Of a stretch of DNA of 64,000 bases, positions 16,612 through 25,324 are shown one piece after another. Every line of letters starts with the position of its first letter. Position 1 is the first letter of the stretch. Location of the stretch: assembly GCF_900115265.1 (NCBI RefSeq), contig NZ_FOVU01000017.1, positions 1 to 64,000 on the forward strand, read 5' to 3'. This DNA comes from Bradyrhizobium sp. Ghvi (GTDB lineage: Bacteria; Pseudomonadota; Alphaproteobacteria; Rhizobiales; Xanthobacteraceae). Under the pieces are notes generated by a model. That model made no database searches and was not told the origin of the DNA. It saw nothing but the letters and a program-made list of their open reading frames with translations. The position numbers and the translations under genes were made by a program.

Positions 16612-17037
16612 ATGTTCAAGTCCATCCTGGTGCCCATCGACCTCGCCGACACCGATCTGGCGAAGCCGGCGATCGAAACCGCGGCAACGTTGTCACAGAA
16701 CTGGGGCGGATCGATCCGGCTGCTCAACGTGCTGCCGATGACGCCGGTGATGCTGGCCGAATACGTGCCGGCCGATTTCGACGAACAGCAGCGCCAGACC
16801 TCCGAAGAGGCCCTCGCCATCGTCGCGCGCGAATCCGGCATCGACGCCGCCCACATCTCCAGCGTGGTACGGCAGGGCGGCATCTATCACGAGATCCTCG
16901 AGGAAGCCACGCAGATGAAGGCCGACCTGATCGTCATGACCTCGCACCGGCCGGCAATGCGCACCTACTTCCTCGGGTCAAATGCCGGGCATGTGGTGCG
17001 TTACGCGAAATGTTCTGTGCTGGTGGTGCGACACTGA
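16612..17037 (+). CDS. Universal stress protein, UspA family
   Basis: A 141-residue single Usp domain starting FKSILVPIDLADTD and ending CSVLVVRH. The C-terminal nucleotide loop (TSHRPAMRTYFLGSNAGHVV) keeps the GSxA part but lacks most of the Gly residues of the G-2X-G-9X-G(S/T) ATP-binding motif, so ATP binding is uncertain. It lies 50 bases after sixA on the same strand. Stress adaptation is the usual role; no specific partner can be named. Confidence 0.88.
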   Translation: MFKSILVPIDLADTDLAKPAIETAATLSQNWGGSIRLLNVLPMTPVMLAEYVPADFDEQQRQTSEEALAIVARESGIDAAHISSVVRQGGIYHEILEEATQMKADLIVMTSHRPAMRTYFLGSNAGHVVRYAKCSVLVVRH

Positions 17038-17052
17038 ACTCGGAGACATGTC

Positions 17053-17514
17053 GTGAAGCAATGGTGGCGCAGGTGGACTCACGAGGTCCCGCTCGCAATC
17101 GGTGATGCGCTGTGGGAGGTGCTGGTCGTCCAATTCGCCGCGATGCTCGACAGGCTGACCGTGCGGAAGATCATCGCCCTCATCCCCGTCGTGATCATCG
17201 TGCTCGCTTACTACCACAGGATTCCGATTCCGCCGGAGCTGATGCTGGTTGGCGATTTCCTCGCCTATATCGACATCTTCTCGGTGCTGATCCTGATGGG
17301 CGTGCTCAGCCGCGTCACGACAATCCTGTTCGTCGTCAAACAGGCGGCAGCCCGCATCAAGTCCCTCGCGGACAGCGTCACAGCCCGGATGCAGCGCTTG
17401 GATATCCGGCATCGGCGGCAGCGCACCGCTCCGACGCGGCCTCGCCGCAGGCCTGACCGCTCTGACGACGATCGAGCTTGCGGTAGCGCGTGGGCCAAAC
17501 CCGCATTGGCCTAG
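17053..17514 (+). CDS. Small membrane protein of unknown function
   Basis: A 153-residue frame with a GTG start at 17053; GGAG at 17042-17045 is the ribosome site. It has two probable membrane segments, around IIALIPVVIIVLAYY (residues about 40-55) and LMLVGDFLAYIDIFSVLILMG (about 64-85), and an Arg-rich C-terminus that looks unstructured. It lies 15 bases after the usp gene, so the two may be cotranscribed. No family was recognised; the last 40 residues may not be conserved. Confidence 0.6.
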   Translation: MKQWWRRWTHEVPLAIGDALWEVLVVQFAAMLDRLTVRKIIALIPVVIIVLAYYHRIPIPPELMLVGDFLAYIDIFSVLILMGVLSRVTTILFVVKQAAARIKSLADSVTARMQRLDIRHRRQRTAPTRPRRRPDRSDDDRACGSAWAKPALA

Positions 17515-17607
17515 TTCGCGCGGAGGTTCGAACTCTCGTCCCGCTGTGATGGTGAGCGCGCTGGCAATGACGATGTGGAAACGGCGGTCGCCTATCACAC
17601 CATCGTC

Positions 17608-17630
17608 ATGCCCGGGCTTGACCCGGGCAT
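17608..17630. repeat. Palindromic intergenic repeat
   Basis: ATGCCCGGG-CTTGA-CCCGGGCAT forms a perfect 9-base-pair hairpin. The surrounding CGTCATGCCCGGGCTTG matches a very common dispersed element in Bradyrhizobiaceae (recalled, not searched). On the minus strand it lies just after the DUF1127 gene and could act as its terminator. Confidence 0.6.
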
Positions 17631-17658
17631 CCAGGTCTTCAGGCGGCGACGTATCGCC

Positions 17659-17895
17659 TCACAGATACCGCCTCAGCTCGGCCTTGAACTGCCCGTAGAC
17701 GGCGTCCTCGATCTGGCTTCGGGTGATCCCGATGTCGCGCAAGGCGCGGTCGTCGAGCTCGTTCAGCGTCTTGACGGCGGTGCGGCGCTGCAGGCGATCG
17801 AACAGAGCATAGGCGGCGCCAGCAAGCCTGGCAAAAAATCCGCTCGACGAGGATGGGCGTAAACTCCGCCCGGCAGTTTGCGAGATCGTGGTCAT
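17659..17895 (-). CDS. DUF1127 small basic protein
   Basis: A 78-residue protein whose C-terminal 40 residues (LFDRLQRRTAVKTLNELDD followed by RALRDIGITRSQIEDAVYG) are a standard DUF1127/YjiS domain. The frame extends to 17997, but the ATG at 17895 is preceded by GGAG at seven bases, and the upstream part is low-complexity. Some alphaproteobacterial DUF1127 proteins act in RNA or stress regulation; the role here is unknown. Divergent from the MocR regulator. Confidence 0.85.
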   Translation of the reverse strand: MTTISQTAGRSLRPSSSSGFFARLAGAAYALFDRLQRRTAVKTLNELDDRALRDIGITRSQIEDAVYGQFKAELRRYL

Positions 17896-18040
17896 GTTTG
17901 TTCTCCGGCCTCGTGTCCCGCGCGGCGAAGCAGCTGCCGTTGGCGCAAACGCTGTGAGCGCCTGCACCTCATCTGCCGTCGGATTGCTCTCGCTCACCTC
18001 GGCTCAATCGCGGACCTTGATGGAACTTAAATGCTCCAGT

Positions 18041-18079
18041 ACATTGCTCGGAGCAAGTAAAACATTGCTCTCGGTGCAA
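18041..18079 (+). promoter_or_regulatory. Direct-repeat operator upstream of the MocR gene
   Basis: Two copies of ACATTGCTC-GCAA occur at 18041-18056 (ACATTGCTCGGAGCAA) and 18062-18079 (ACATTGCTCTCGGTGCAA), spaced 21 bases apart, two helical turns on the same face. The first is itself a perfect TTGCTC-G-GAGCAA palindrome. The second ends two bases before the ATG of the MocR gene, so binding would block its translation-initiation region. Direct repeats are typical MocR operators, which suggests autoregulation. Confidence 0.6.
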
Positions 18080-18081
18080 TA

Positions 18082-19425
18082 ATGTCAAAGTTCGAGTACG
18101 TGAAGCTTGCCGATGCCATTGCCGCAGATATCGCTAAGGGCACGTTAAGACCCGGCGACCGGCTGCCGCCGCAGCGCAATTTCGCCTATGACCGGGGCAT
18201 TGCGGTCTCGACCGCCAGCCGTGTTTATACCGAGCTATTGCGCCGCGGGCTCGTCATCGGCGAAGTCGGCCGCGGCACTTTCATCTCCGGTGATATCAAG
18301 CGCCAAATCGAAACCATCAGCGAGCCGCGCGACGCGCGCATCGATTTCGAGGTCAATTATCCCCTGCTGCCGCAGCAATGGGCGATGATCGCCAAGAGCC
18401 TTGCCGGGCTCGAGCGCGTCGATGCGCTCGAAGCCGTACTGCGTAGCTCGACGAGCACCGGCACCAAGAGCGCGCGCAATGCCGCCGCCGCCTATCTCGC
18501 ACGCAAGGACTTTGCGCCGCAGGCCGAGCAGATCGTGTTCACCGCGAACGGCAAGCAATCGCTCGCAGCCGCGCTCGCAGCGCTCGTTCCGACCGGCGGC
18601 CGCTGCGGCGTCGAGGCCCTCACCTACCCATACATCAAGAGCATCGCCGCGCGACTCGGCATCACGCTGGTGCCGATCCCGATGGACGAACATGGCGCGC
18701 GGCCCGACGCGATCCAGAAGGCGCATCGCGAAGCACATCTGTCGGCGCTGTATCTCCAGCCGATCATCCAGAATCCGCTCGGCGTCACCATGAACGCGAC
18801 ACGGCGCACCGACATCATGCGCGTCGCCGAGAAGCTCGATCTCACCATCATCGAGGACACCGTCTACGGCTTCCTCGCCGACGACACGCCGCTCGCAGCG
18901 CTCGGGCCGGACCGCTGCATCGTGCTCGACAGCCTCTCCAAGAAGGTCGCGCCAGGACTTGCGCTCGGCATTCTCGTCGCGCCGCCTCGTTTGCGCGAAA
19001 GCGTGATGAGCGCGGTCCGCACCGGCGGCTGGATCGCCTCCGGCCACGCGCTCGCCGCCGGACAGCGATTGATGGCCGACGGCACCGTTGCCGAGCTGAC
19101 GCGGTTGAAGCGCATCGACGCCGCCCGCCGCCAGCAGACCGCGGCGCGGCTGCTCGCCGGCTACCAGATCGCAGCCGACGCGCGCTCCTATCATCTCTGG
19201 CTGACACTGCCGCCGCACTGGCGCTCCCAGACCTTCGTTACTGCGGCCGCGAGGCGCGGCATTGCACTGACGCCGTCCTCGACATTTGCAGTCGCGCATG
19301 GCCATGCTCCGAACGCCGTGCGGCTCGCGCTCGCCCCGCCCTCGTTCGAGCAGCTCGATTCCGGCCTCCGCACCATCGTGTCGCTGCTCGGCACCAAGGA
19401 GGAGGATTTCGACTCGACGGAATAG
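18082..19425 (+). CDS. MocR-type transcriptional regulator (GntR-HTH plus aminotransferase domain)
   Basis: A 447-residue protein. Residues 1-70 are a GntR winged helix (IAKGTLRPGDRLPPQR and VSTASRVYTELLRRGLV). The remainder is a fold-type I aminotransferase-like domain with the PLP lysine in LDSLSKKVAPGLALG and the Asn/Asp region around QPIIQNPLGV. MocR proteins use PLP as a ligand sensor, often controlling nearby PLP, GABA or amino-acid genes. No obvious target adjoins it. No Shine-Dalgarno sequence precedes the ATG, which abuts the operator repeats, so translation may be leaderless or weak. Confidence 0.9.
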   Translation: MSKFEYVKLADAIAADIAKGTLRPGDRLPPQRNFAYDRGIAVSTASRVYTELLRRGLVIGEVGRGTFISGDIKRQIETISEPRDARIDFEVNYPLLPQQWAMIAKSLAGLERVDALEAVLRSSTSTGTKSARNAAAAYLARKDFAPQAEQIVFTANGKQSLAAALAALVPTGGRCGVEALTYPYIKSIAARLGITLVPIPMDEHGARPDAIQKAHREAHLSALYLQPIIQNPLGVTMNATRRTDIMRVAEKLDLTIIEDTVYGFLADDTPLAALGPDRCIVLDSLSKKVAPGLALGILVAPPRLRESVMSAVRTGGWIASGHALAAGQRLMADGTVAELTRLKRIDAARRQQTAARLLAGYQIAADARSYHLWLTLPPHWRSQTFVTAAARRGIALTPSSTFAVAHGHAPNAVRLALAPPSFEQLDSGLRTIVSLLGTKEEDFDSTE

Positions 19426-19437
19426 CCCCGTTGGCGG

Positions 19438-20028
19438 TCAGCCCTCCGGCCATTCCGCGATGAAGCCCATCGCCCTGTACGGCTCGATCTTGTCCCATTC
19501 GTGCAGGACACGCCGGCGAAACTCGGCGTCGGTATGCCAGAGCGGACGCGGCGTCGCAAAGCTGTCGACGGTGAGCAGCAGCTTCGTCACCTCGGGCCAG
19601 TGCCGGTGCAGCGTCATCGGATACCGGCGCGCAGTCCAGGTGTTGCCGAGGCAGATCACGCTGCGGATATTGGGAAGCCCGAGTGCAGCGTCGATGACCG
19701 GCAGCGAAAGGATTACGTTCTCGCCGGTATTCATCGCACGGTGCTCCTCAAGGATCCGATCTGCGGGAATGCCTGCGGTGACCATTGCCGCCTTGATGAT
19801 CGTACATTCGGATTGCTCCGAGCCCGGGGTCACGCCGCCGCTGACAATCGACCAGGAGAAATAGCCTTCGCGCCACAGTCGCGCAGCGGTCTCGACGCGT
19901 AGCGCAACGTCCTCGCGGGTGCCGAACAGGAACAACAGATCGGCCGGCGCAAGCGGGGTGTCGATCAGATGGGTGCGATTGATCTCGGCGATCTCGTCCG
20001 CCGTCGGCAGGCGCGTGCTGCGATTCAT
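19438..20028 (-). CDS. YdcF-like DUF218 protein
   Basis: A 196-residue protein of the YdcF/ElyC-type DUF218 superfamily. LFLFGTREDVALRVETAARLW, IVSGGVTPGSEQSE and NTGENVILSLP are the three family blocks. No membrane segment is present, so it is the soluble YdcF type rather than ElyC. E. coli YdcF binds S-adenosylmethionine, but no reaction is established. Convergent with the MocR gene, 12 bases apart. Confidence 0.82.
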   Translation of the reverse strand: MNRSTRLPTADEIAEINRTHLIDTPLAPADLLFLFGTREDVALRVETAARLWREGYFSWSIVSGGVTPGSEQSECTIIKAAMVTAGIPADRILEEHRAMNTGENVILSLPVIDAALGLPNIRSVICLGNTWTARRYPMTLHRHWPEVTKLLLTVDSFATPRPLWHTDAEFRRRVLHEWDKIEPYRAMGFIAEWPEG

Positions 20029-20093
20029 TGCAGCAGGATGCGGGACCTAAGCGCGGCTGCGAAGTCACGTTTGATTGCGGCCGATTGCAGGCG

Positions 20094-20732
20094 CTACGGC
20101 AGCAAGGACCGCGGCAATTGCTCGAAACCATAGCGCCGCGGCTGGTTGCGCCGGACGAAGCCGCCGACCTGCCAGGCAAACAGCGCGGCAAAGCCGAGGA
20201 TGAACAGCACGCCGGCGAATTCGCCGATCACTAGCGCGCGGATCAGTAGCCCGGCCATCGCCACCGCCAGCACCGCCATGAACGCCAGCACCGCCGCATA
20301 GGTCTTAGCGCCAAGGCCGGCAGTCAGCTCGGCCCGGCTGCCGGCCCTGGCCATCCGCGCGTGCAGTGCGACGATGAACTCCCGAAAGCCATTGTCCTGC
20401 GGCGCCATCAGCGCCGCCGTCTGCCAGCTCGTCGACAGGATCGCGATGCGGCCGCCCTTGATGTGGCTGATGTCGGCGCGAAAACGATGCTGCTGCATCG
20501 AGACCGGACGGAACGACAGCCTGATTGCACCGATCTCGTCGTAGCGCCAGAGGCCGGAGCGGCCGGCGATGTGCCAGGACAACCCTTCCTCGGTCAGCTC
20601 GAATCGATGCGCCGAGCCGATCAGCGACGCCTTGTAGGCATAACTCGTGATCGCGGCGACTTGCGCGTCCGAAACCTGCATCTCGATCGTCGATCCCGTC
20701 TGCGATCCGCTTGCGCGATCGCCCTTCCCCAT
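20094..20732 (-). CDS. Membrane protein of unknown function
   Basis: A 212-residue frame from the ATG at 20732; an internal ATG at 20681 (MQVSDAQVAA) may be the true start, because the first 17 residues are low-complexity. The first two thirds are a soluble domain with GLWRYDEIGAIRLSF and DNGFREFIVALHARM. Two membrane segments follow near the C-terminus (about residues 147-167 and 172-190). No family was recognised. Divergent from the next membrane protein, with the two possible starts only 14 bases apart. Confidence 0.7.
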   Translation of the reverse strand: MGKGDRASGSQTGSTIEMQVSDAQVAAITSYAYKASLIGSAHRFELTEEGLSWHIAGRSGLWRYDEIGAIRLSFRPVSMQQHRFRADISHIKGGRIAILSTSWQTAALMAPQDNGFREFIVALHARMARAGSRAELTAGLGAKTYAAVLAFMAVLAVAMAGLLIRALVIGEFAGVLFILGFAALFAWQVGGFVRRNQPRRYGFEQLPRSLLP

Positions 20733-20746
20733 CCTACAAGCGAGAC

Positions 20747-21181
20747 ATGGCTGAGACGATCTATTTTCCGCGCCGCCTGATTCTCGGGGCCGCCATGATC
20801 GCAGGCGTGCTGCTCGCGCTCGCGGTGCATATGCTGGGCGCGCGCTACGGGCTCGACCTCGGCGGCCTCTGGCGCGCCGACACGCGCGAGTTCGTGCCGA
20901 CGGGCGCGGCGATCGCCTGGTGGCTGATTGCGACGGTCGGATTCTCCGGCGGCTATTTCACCGCGACGTTGATGCAAAGCGCGGTCTCCGGCCAGATTCC
21001 ACAACGGATGCGCCAGTTCCTGATCGCGGTCGGCGTGCTCCTGCTCGCGGGCGCCGGACAGGCGGCCTCGGCGCCGAGCCCGATTCCCACTGTATCCGGC
21101 GTGCTCGCGGGACTCGCCGCGCTGTGTCTCGGCGCCGTGATGGCATTCTGCGGCGCGCATTTCGCGCTGCGCCGGGGTTAG
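20747..21181 (+). CDS. Four-helix membrane protein of unknown function
   Basis: A 144-residue protein with four predicted membrane helices (around residues 10-30, 52-75, 88-105 and 116-138) and short loops. The ATG at 20747 is chosen over the in-frame start at 20711 because the latter overlaps the divergent gene. No enzyme motif was seen. Confidence 0.7.
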   Translation: MAETIYFPRRLILGAAMIAGVLLALAVHMLGARYGLDLGGLWRADTREFVPTGAAIAWWLIATVGFSGGYFTATLMQSAVSGQIPQRMRQFLIAVGVLLLAGAGQAASAPSPIPTVSGVLAGLAALCLGAVMAFCGAHFALRRG

Positions 21182-21185
21182 CCGG

Positions 21186-23585
21186 TCAGCCTGTAGCGCG
21201 CAGCTTAGGTCCGTGCAGCATCATCGCGACGTCGGAAGCCGGTCGCGGGTGGCTGAACAGATAGCCCTGCGCCTGAGTGCAACCCTCGCGTCGGAGCAGT
21301 TCGAGCTGTGCGTCATTCTCGACGCCCTCAGCCGTGGTAACGATGCCGAGGCTGCGGCCAAGGCCGGTCACGGCGCGAATGATCGCCACCGAATCCTGGC
21401 GCGTCGCAAGTTCGGACACAAAGGAGCGATCGATCTTGATCTTGTCGAAGGGGAAGCTCCGCAAATAGCTCAGCGAGGAATAGCCGGTGCCGAAATCGTC
21501 GAGTGAGATCCGCACGCCCATGGCGCGCAGCTCGTGCAGCGTGGTCAGCGTCGCCTCGCTGTTCTGGAGCAGCACCGATTCGGTGATCTCGAGTTCAAGG
21601 CGGCCCGACGCGAGCCCGGAGTGCTCCAGCGCCTCGGTCACGGATGCAATCAGGTTCGGATTCCTGAATTGCACCGGCGAGAGGTTGACTGCAACGCCGA
21701 TGTCAGCCGGCCAGGTCGTGGCATCCGCGCAGGCTGCTTTCAACACGAGCTCGCCGAGCTGGATGATCAGGCCGGTCTCTTCGGCAAGCGGAATGAAGTT
21801 GAGGGGCGAGATCAGGCCGCGCTGCGGATGGTTCCAGCGCAGCAGCGCTTCGAAGGCGACGACGCGGTCGCTGGCAACATCGCGGATCGGCTGATAGTAG
21901 GGCTGGAACTCATTTCGCTGGAGCGCCGCCCGCAGATCCATGTCCAAAAGGCGCCGCGCCTGCGCGCGCGCATCCATGCCGGTCTCGAAGAAGCGATAGG
22001 TGCCGCGGCCATCGGCCTTGGCGCGATACAGCGCGAGGTCCGCATTTTTCAACAGCTCATCGGGATCGCTGCCGTCCTGCGGCGACAGCGAGATGCCAAT
22101 CGAGACACCGATCACGATCTGGTGGTCGTCGATCTCGTAAGGCGCGGAGATCACCTCCACAAGTCGGCCGGCGAGCGCTCGCGCGGCAGCCTCTTCCGAG
22201 CGCCCGATCTGGACGACGGCGAACTCGTCACCGCCGAGGCGGGCGACAGTGTCGTGGTCGCCGACAGTGGCCTTCAACCTGCGTCCGACCTCTTTCAGCA
22301 GCGCATCTCCGATCGGATGGCCGAGCGAGTCGTTGATGTCCTTGAAATGATCCAGGTCGAGGCAGAGCACCGCAAGTTGGTCGTTCGCACCCGCCAGGCG
22401 AAGTCCTTGTTCAAGTTGTTCATGGAACAACACGCGGTTGGGCAAATTGGTCAGCGCGTCGTGGCGCGCCATGTGGGAAATCTTGGCCTGCGCCTCAAGC
22501 CATTCGGTAATGTCCTCAAAAGTGGCGACCCAGCCGCCCCCCTGCATCGGCTGGTTGACGACGCGGATCGAGCGGTCGAACCTGGTCACAACGTCAGTCG
22601 TGGTGCGGCCGTCACGTGCGTCGGCGACGAGGCGCGCGAAAAATTCATCCGCATCGCCCTTCCACTGTCCCGCGGCCTGTTCTTCCCTGACCACGTCGAC
22701 CAGTAATCGTCCGGTGAGCGCCATGCCGGTGCGCCCGAGCATCGCCGCATAGCGCTCATTGAACAGCATGATCTTTCCGGTCGCGTCGAACATGCAGAGT
22801 CCTTGCGACATGTTCTCCAGCGCGGTGTCCAGCACGATCTGCTGGCGCCCCAGTTCGCCCTTGGCGCGGCGGTCAAGCAACGCCGCAACCAGTGCGATTG
22901 CGATGATCGCCACCGCGGCGCTCGCGGTGAGGAAGGACATCGAGGCCGGCGGGATCGACAGCCCGCTGATCGCGATGGCGGGATCGGGCGTCAATTCCAA
23001 TGCGCCCATCGCGGTGAAATGATGTGAGACAATGGCAATCGTCAACAGAATCGTCGCGGCAAGCGCATTGGATATGCCATCGCCTCGTCCGGCGACGAAT
23101 AGAGCGCACGATCCAAAGACGATGCCGAGCAAGATCGATACCGTCACGGTTGCGGTGGTCCAGCCGACATGAGCGGGAATCTCGAATGCCATCATTCCGG
23201 TGTAGTGCATCGCTGCCACACCTGCGCCAACGACGGCGCCACCGACCGCAACCAGTACTCCGCGCGTCGTCGAAACAGAGATGCTGATACCCATGAAGGT
23301 GACGGCGATCGCAAAGATCAGCGAGAGGACCGTTACCGGGATATTGTAGGCGCCACCTGCACCAGGCCCGTAGGCCTGCATCGCGATGAAGTGGGTTGCC
23401 CAGATGCCGCAGCCGGCCACGATGGCATCCAGCGTGATCCACACCAGTCGAGCGCCACCGCGCGCTGCTCGCGCGCGGTGAAACAGGCTGATCGCCGCCG
23501 CGCTCGCGAGCAGGCACACTGCACCGCCGAGCGCGACCAGACGCCAGTCGTGCTGGTCCGTGAGACAAAACAGAACTTGATACAT
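21186..23585 (-). CDS. Cyclic-di-GMP protein: MHYT sensor, PAS, GGDEF, EAL
   Basis: A 799-residue inner-membrane signalling protein. The N-terminal seven-helix MHYT domain (residues about 1-240) has the three copies ATHFIAM, MHYTGM and SHHFTAM, thought to bind metal and sense a gas or redox signal. A PAS-like domain follows (about 250-365), then GGDEF with intact RLGGDEFAV, then EAL with FEALLRWNHP, ELEITES, DDFGTGYSS and KIDRSFV. Both catalytic signatures look intact, so it may make or degrade c-di-GMP. GAGGGG six bases before the ATG at 23585 decides the start over the upstream GTG at 23609. Confidence 0.93.
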   Translation of the reverse strand: MYQVLFCLTDQHDWRLVALGGAVCLLASAAAISLFHRARAARGGARLVWITLDAIVAGCGIWATHFIAMQAYGPGAGGAYNIPVTVLSLIFAIAVTFMGISISVSTTRGVLVAVGGAVVGAGVAAMHYTGMMAFEIPAHVGWTTATVTVSILLGIVFGSCALFVAGRGDGISNALAATILLTIAIVSHHFTAMGALELTPDPAIAISGLSIPPASMSFLTASAAVAIIAIALVAALLDRRAKGELGRQQIVLDTALENMSQGLCMFDATGKIMLFNERYAAMLGRTGMALTGRLLVDVVREEQAAGQWKGDADEFFARLVADARDGRTTTDVVTRFDRSIRVVNQPMQGGGWVATFEDITEWLEAQAKISHMARHDALTNLPNRVLFHEQLEQGLRLAGANDQLAVLCLDLDHFKDINDSLGHPIGDALLKEVGRRLKATVGDHDTVARLGGDEFAVVQIGRSEEAAARALAGRLVEVISAPYEIDDHQIVIGVSIGISLSPQDGSDPDELLKNADLALYRAKADGRGTYRFFETGMDARAQARRLLDMDLRAALQRNEFQPYYQPIRDVASDRVVAFEALLRWNHPQRGLISPLNFIPLAEETGLIIQLGELVLKAACADATTWPADIGVAVNLSPVQFRNPNLIASVTEALEHSGLASGRLELEITESVLLQNSEATLTTLHELRAMGVRISLDDFGTGYSSLSYLRSFPFDKIKIDRSFVSELATRQDSVAIIRAVTGLGRSLGIVTTAEGVENDAQLELLRREGCTQAQGYLFSHPRPASDVAMMLHGPKLRATG

Positions 23586-23689
23586 TACCGGCCCCTCTTC
23601 CAATCGCACTAGAGCCGGCAGAGGTAGACAGTCGGTAACCGGCTATGCACTGGCTCCCGGAATGGTGAACAGACACTGTGTGCAGATGC

Positions 23690-25102
23690 TCACATTGTGT
23701 GTGTTGAACTCCTCGCACCAAAGCCGATCACGGCAGCCGCAATCAGTAGCACGGCTGCCGATATGATGAGCGATTGGTGAAGGCCAGTCATGAAGGCGCT
23801 GTCGGAGGCGATCAGCGAGCCGAACAGCGCGACACCAAGGACACTGCCCGTCTGCCGCGTCGCATTGAGGACGCCGGCGGCGATACCGGACCGCGCCTTC
23901 TCGACGCTACCGAGCAAGGTCGAAGTCAGCGGCGGCACCAAGAGGCCAAGGCCCCCGCTGATCGCGATCATTTGAGCAACGATTGCCCAATAGCTCGTCC
24001 CGGCCTCGATCCAGACCAGGCCGAGGCAGCCGAGCGCGGAGGTGCAGGTGCCGACGACGATGGTCTGGCACGAGCCGATGCGTTCGGCGAGCCGCGGGGC
24101 TAGCAGATTGACCGGCAGCACCGCCCCCATCATCGGCACGAAGGCGAGCCCGGTCCACCAGGCCGATAGGCCGTTGATCCGCTGGAAGTAGAGGCTCAGC
24201 ACGAAGATAAGGCCATAGATCGCAACATTGACGAGGAGACCGACGATCGTGGTGAGGGTAAACAGCCGGTGACCGAACAATGACAGCGGCAGCATCGGCT
24301 GAGCCGCGCGGCTCTCGCGCCAGACAAACAGCGCCGCAAGCACCGCCGAGGCCACGAATGCCGCGAGCACGGCCGGATGGTCCCAGCCGAGCGCGCCGGC
24401 TTCGATGATTGCGCCCGCGAGCGACCCAAGCGCGCCGATCGCGGCAAGCTGGCCGGGCAGATCGACCTCGCGCGAACGCGCCCGCGTGGTCTCGCTGGCG
24501 TAGCGCCAACTCAGCCACAAGCCGGCGAGCCCAATGGGCAGATTGACAAGGAAGATCGCGCGCCAGCCGACCAGGGTGATCAACGTGCCGCCGACGAAGG
24601 GACCGGCCGTCAGCGCCAGACTCGCGCCGGCAGCCCAAACCGCGACGGCACGGCCGCGCGCACGATCGTCGGTATAGGCATGGTTCAACAGCGCGAGCGA
24701 ATTCGGCACCAGGATCGCCGCCGCCAACCCCTGAACCAGTCGCGCGCCGATCAACACAATGGCATTGGGCGACAGCGCGCACGCCAGAGAGGCCGCGGTG
24801 AAGATCGCAAACCCCGCCATGAAGATCCGCTTGGCTCCGATGCGATCACCGAGCGCGCCGGCCGTCAGGATGAAGGCGGCGAAGGCGATGGTGTAGGCGC
24901 TCACCACCCATTGCAATTCGGCGACGCCGCCGCCCAGCGTCTTGCTCATCGCCTCGAGCGCGGTGTTGACGATGGTGACGTCGAGTTGCACGACGCCATA
25001 GCCAAGGCTCATTGCAGCCAACGTCAGAGCGGACGCAGCCTGCGCGCCTCGCGTGTTCCAGGCTTTCGGAAAGGAATGCAGCTGAAGAGAGTCTGCCGGC
25101 AT
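23690..25102 (-). CDS. MFS efflux transporter, DHA2 (EmrB/QacA) family
   Basis: A 470-residue inner-membrane protein with the 14-helix pattern of drug:proton antiporters. LDVTIVNTALEAM in helix 1 is the DHA2 signature, GDRIGAKRIFMAG is motif A, and LVQGLAAAILVPNSLAL is the region of motif B/C. Substrate unknown. The ATG at 25102 has AGGTGG just upstream; an ATG at 25114 in the same frame is an alternative. Divergent from another MFS gene. Confidence 0.88.
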   Translation of the reverse strand: MPADSLQLHSFPKAWNTRGAQAASALTLAAMSLGYGVVQLDVTIVNTALEAMSKTLGGGVAELQWVVSAYTIAFAAFILTAGALGDRIGAKRIFMAGFAIFTAASLACALSPNAIVLIGARLVQGLAAAILVPNSLALLNHAYTDDRARGRAVAVWAAGASLALTAGPFVGGTLITLVGWRAIFLVNLPIGLAGLWLSWRYASETTRARSREVDLPGQLAAIGALGSLAGAIIEAGALGWDHPAVLAAFVASAVLAALFVWRESRAAQPMLPLSLFGHRLFTLTTIVGLLVNVAIYGLIFVLSLYFQRINGLSAWWTGLAFVPMMGAVLPVNLLAPRLAERIGSCQTIVVGTCTSALGCLGLVWIEAGTSYWAIVAQMIAISGGLGLLVPPLTSTLLGSVEKARSGIAAGVLNATRQTGSVLGVALFGSLIASDSAFMTGLHQSLIISAAVLLIAAAVIGFGARSSTHTM

Positions 25103-25324
25103 GATCCACCTCATGTTTGCAGGTGAACGCCACCGTTAGGCCTTCGTTGCGTGACGACGCTTCGGTTCTGATCGAAACGTCATCGCGGAATCAATCATGT
25201 CCTGCGCCGGATCTCCGCGAACGTCGTGCTCTGCTTGTCGTGCAAGCCCCATCCGCGCGGAGGCATGGGAACGGCGCGAGATCGCTTCGTGTTCCTATAT
25301 CTTCTCGTCAAGGTAGTGAAAGTC

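Noticed and set aside
17515..17540. tRNA-like T-arm (GGTTCGAACTC)
   Set aside because: No matching acceptor, D-arm or anticodon stem was found around it; it is probably chance or a worn tRNA fragment.
25261..25320. Possible second EcfG promoter (GGAAC near 25269) upstream of the plus-strand MFS gene
   Set aside because: The downstream element does not give CGTT at 16-17 bases, so the match is incomplete.
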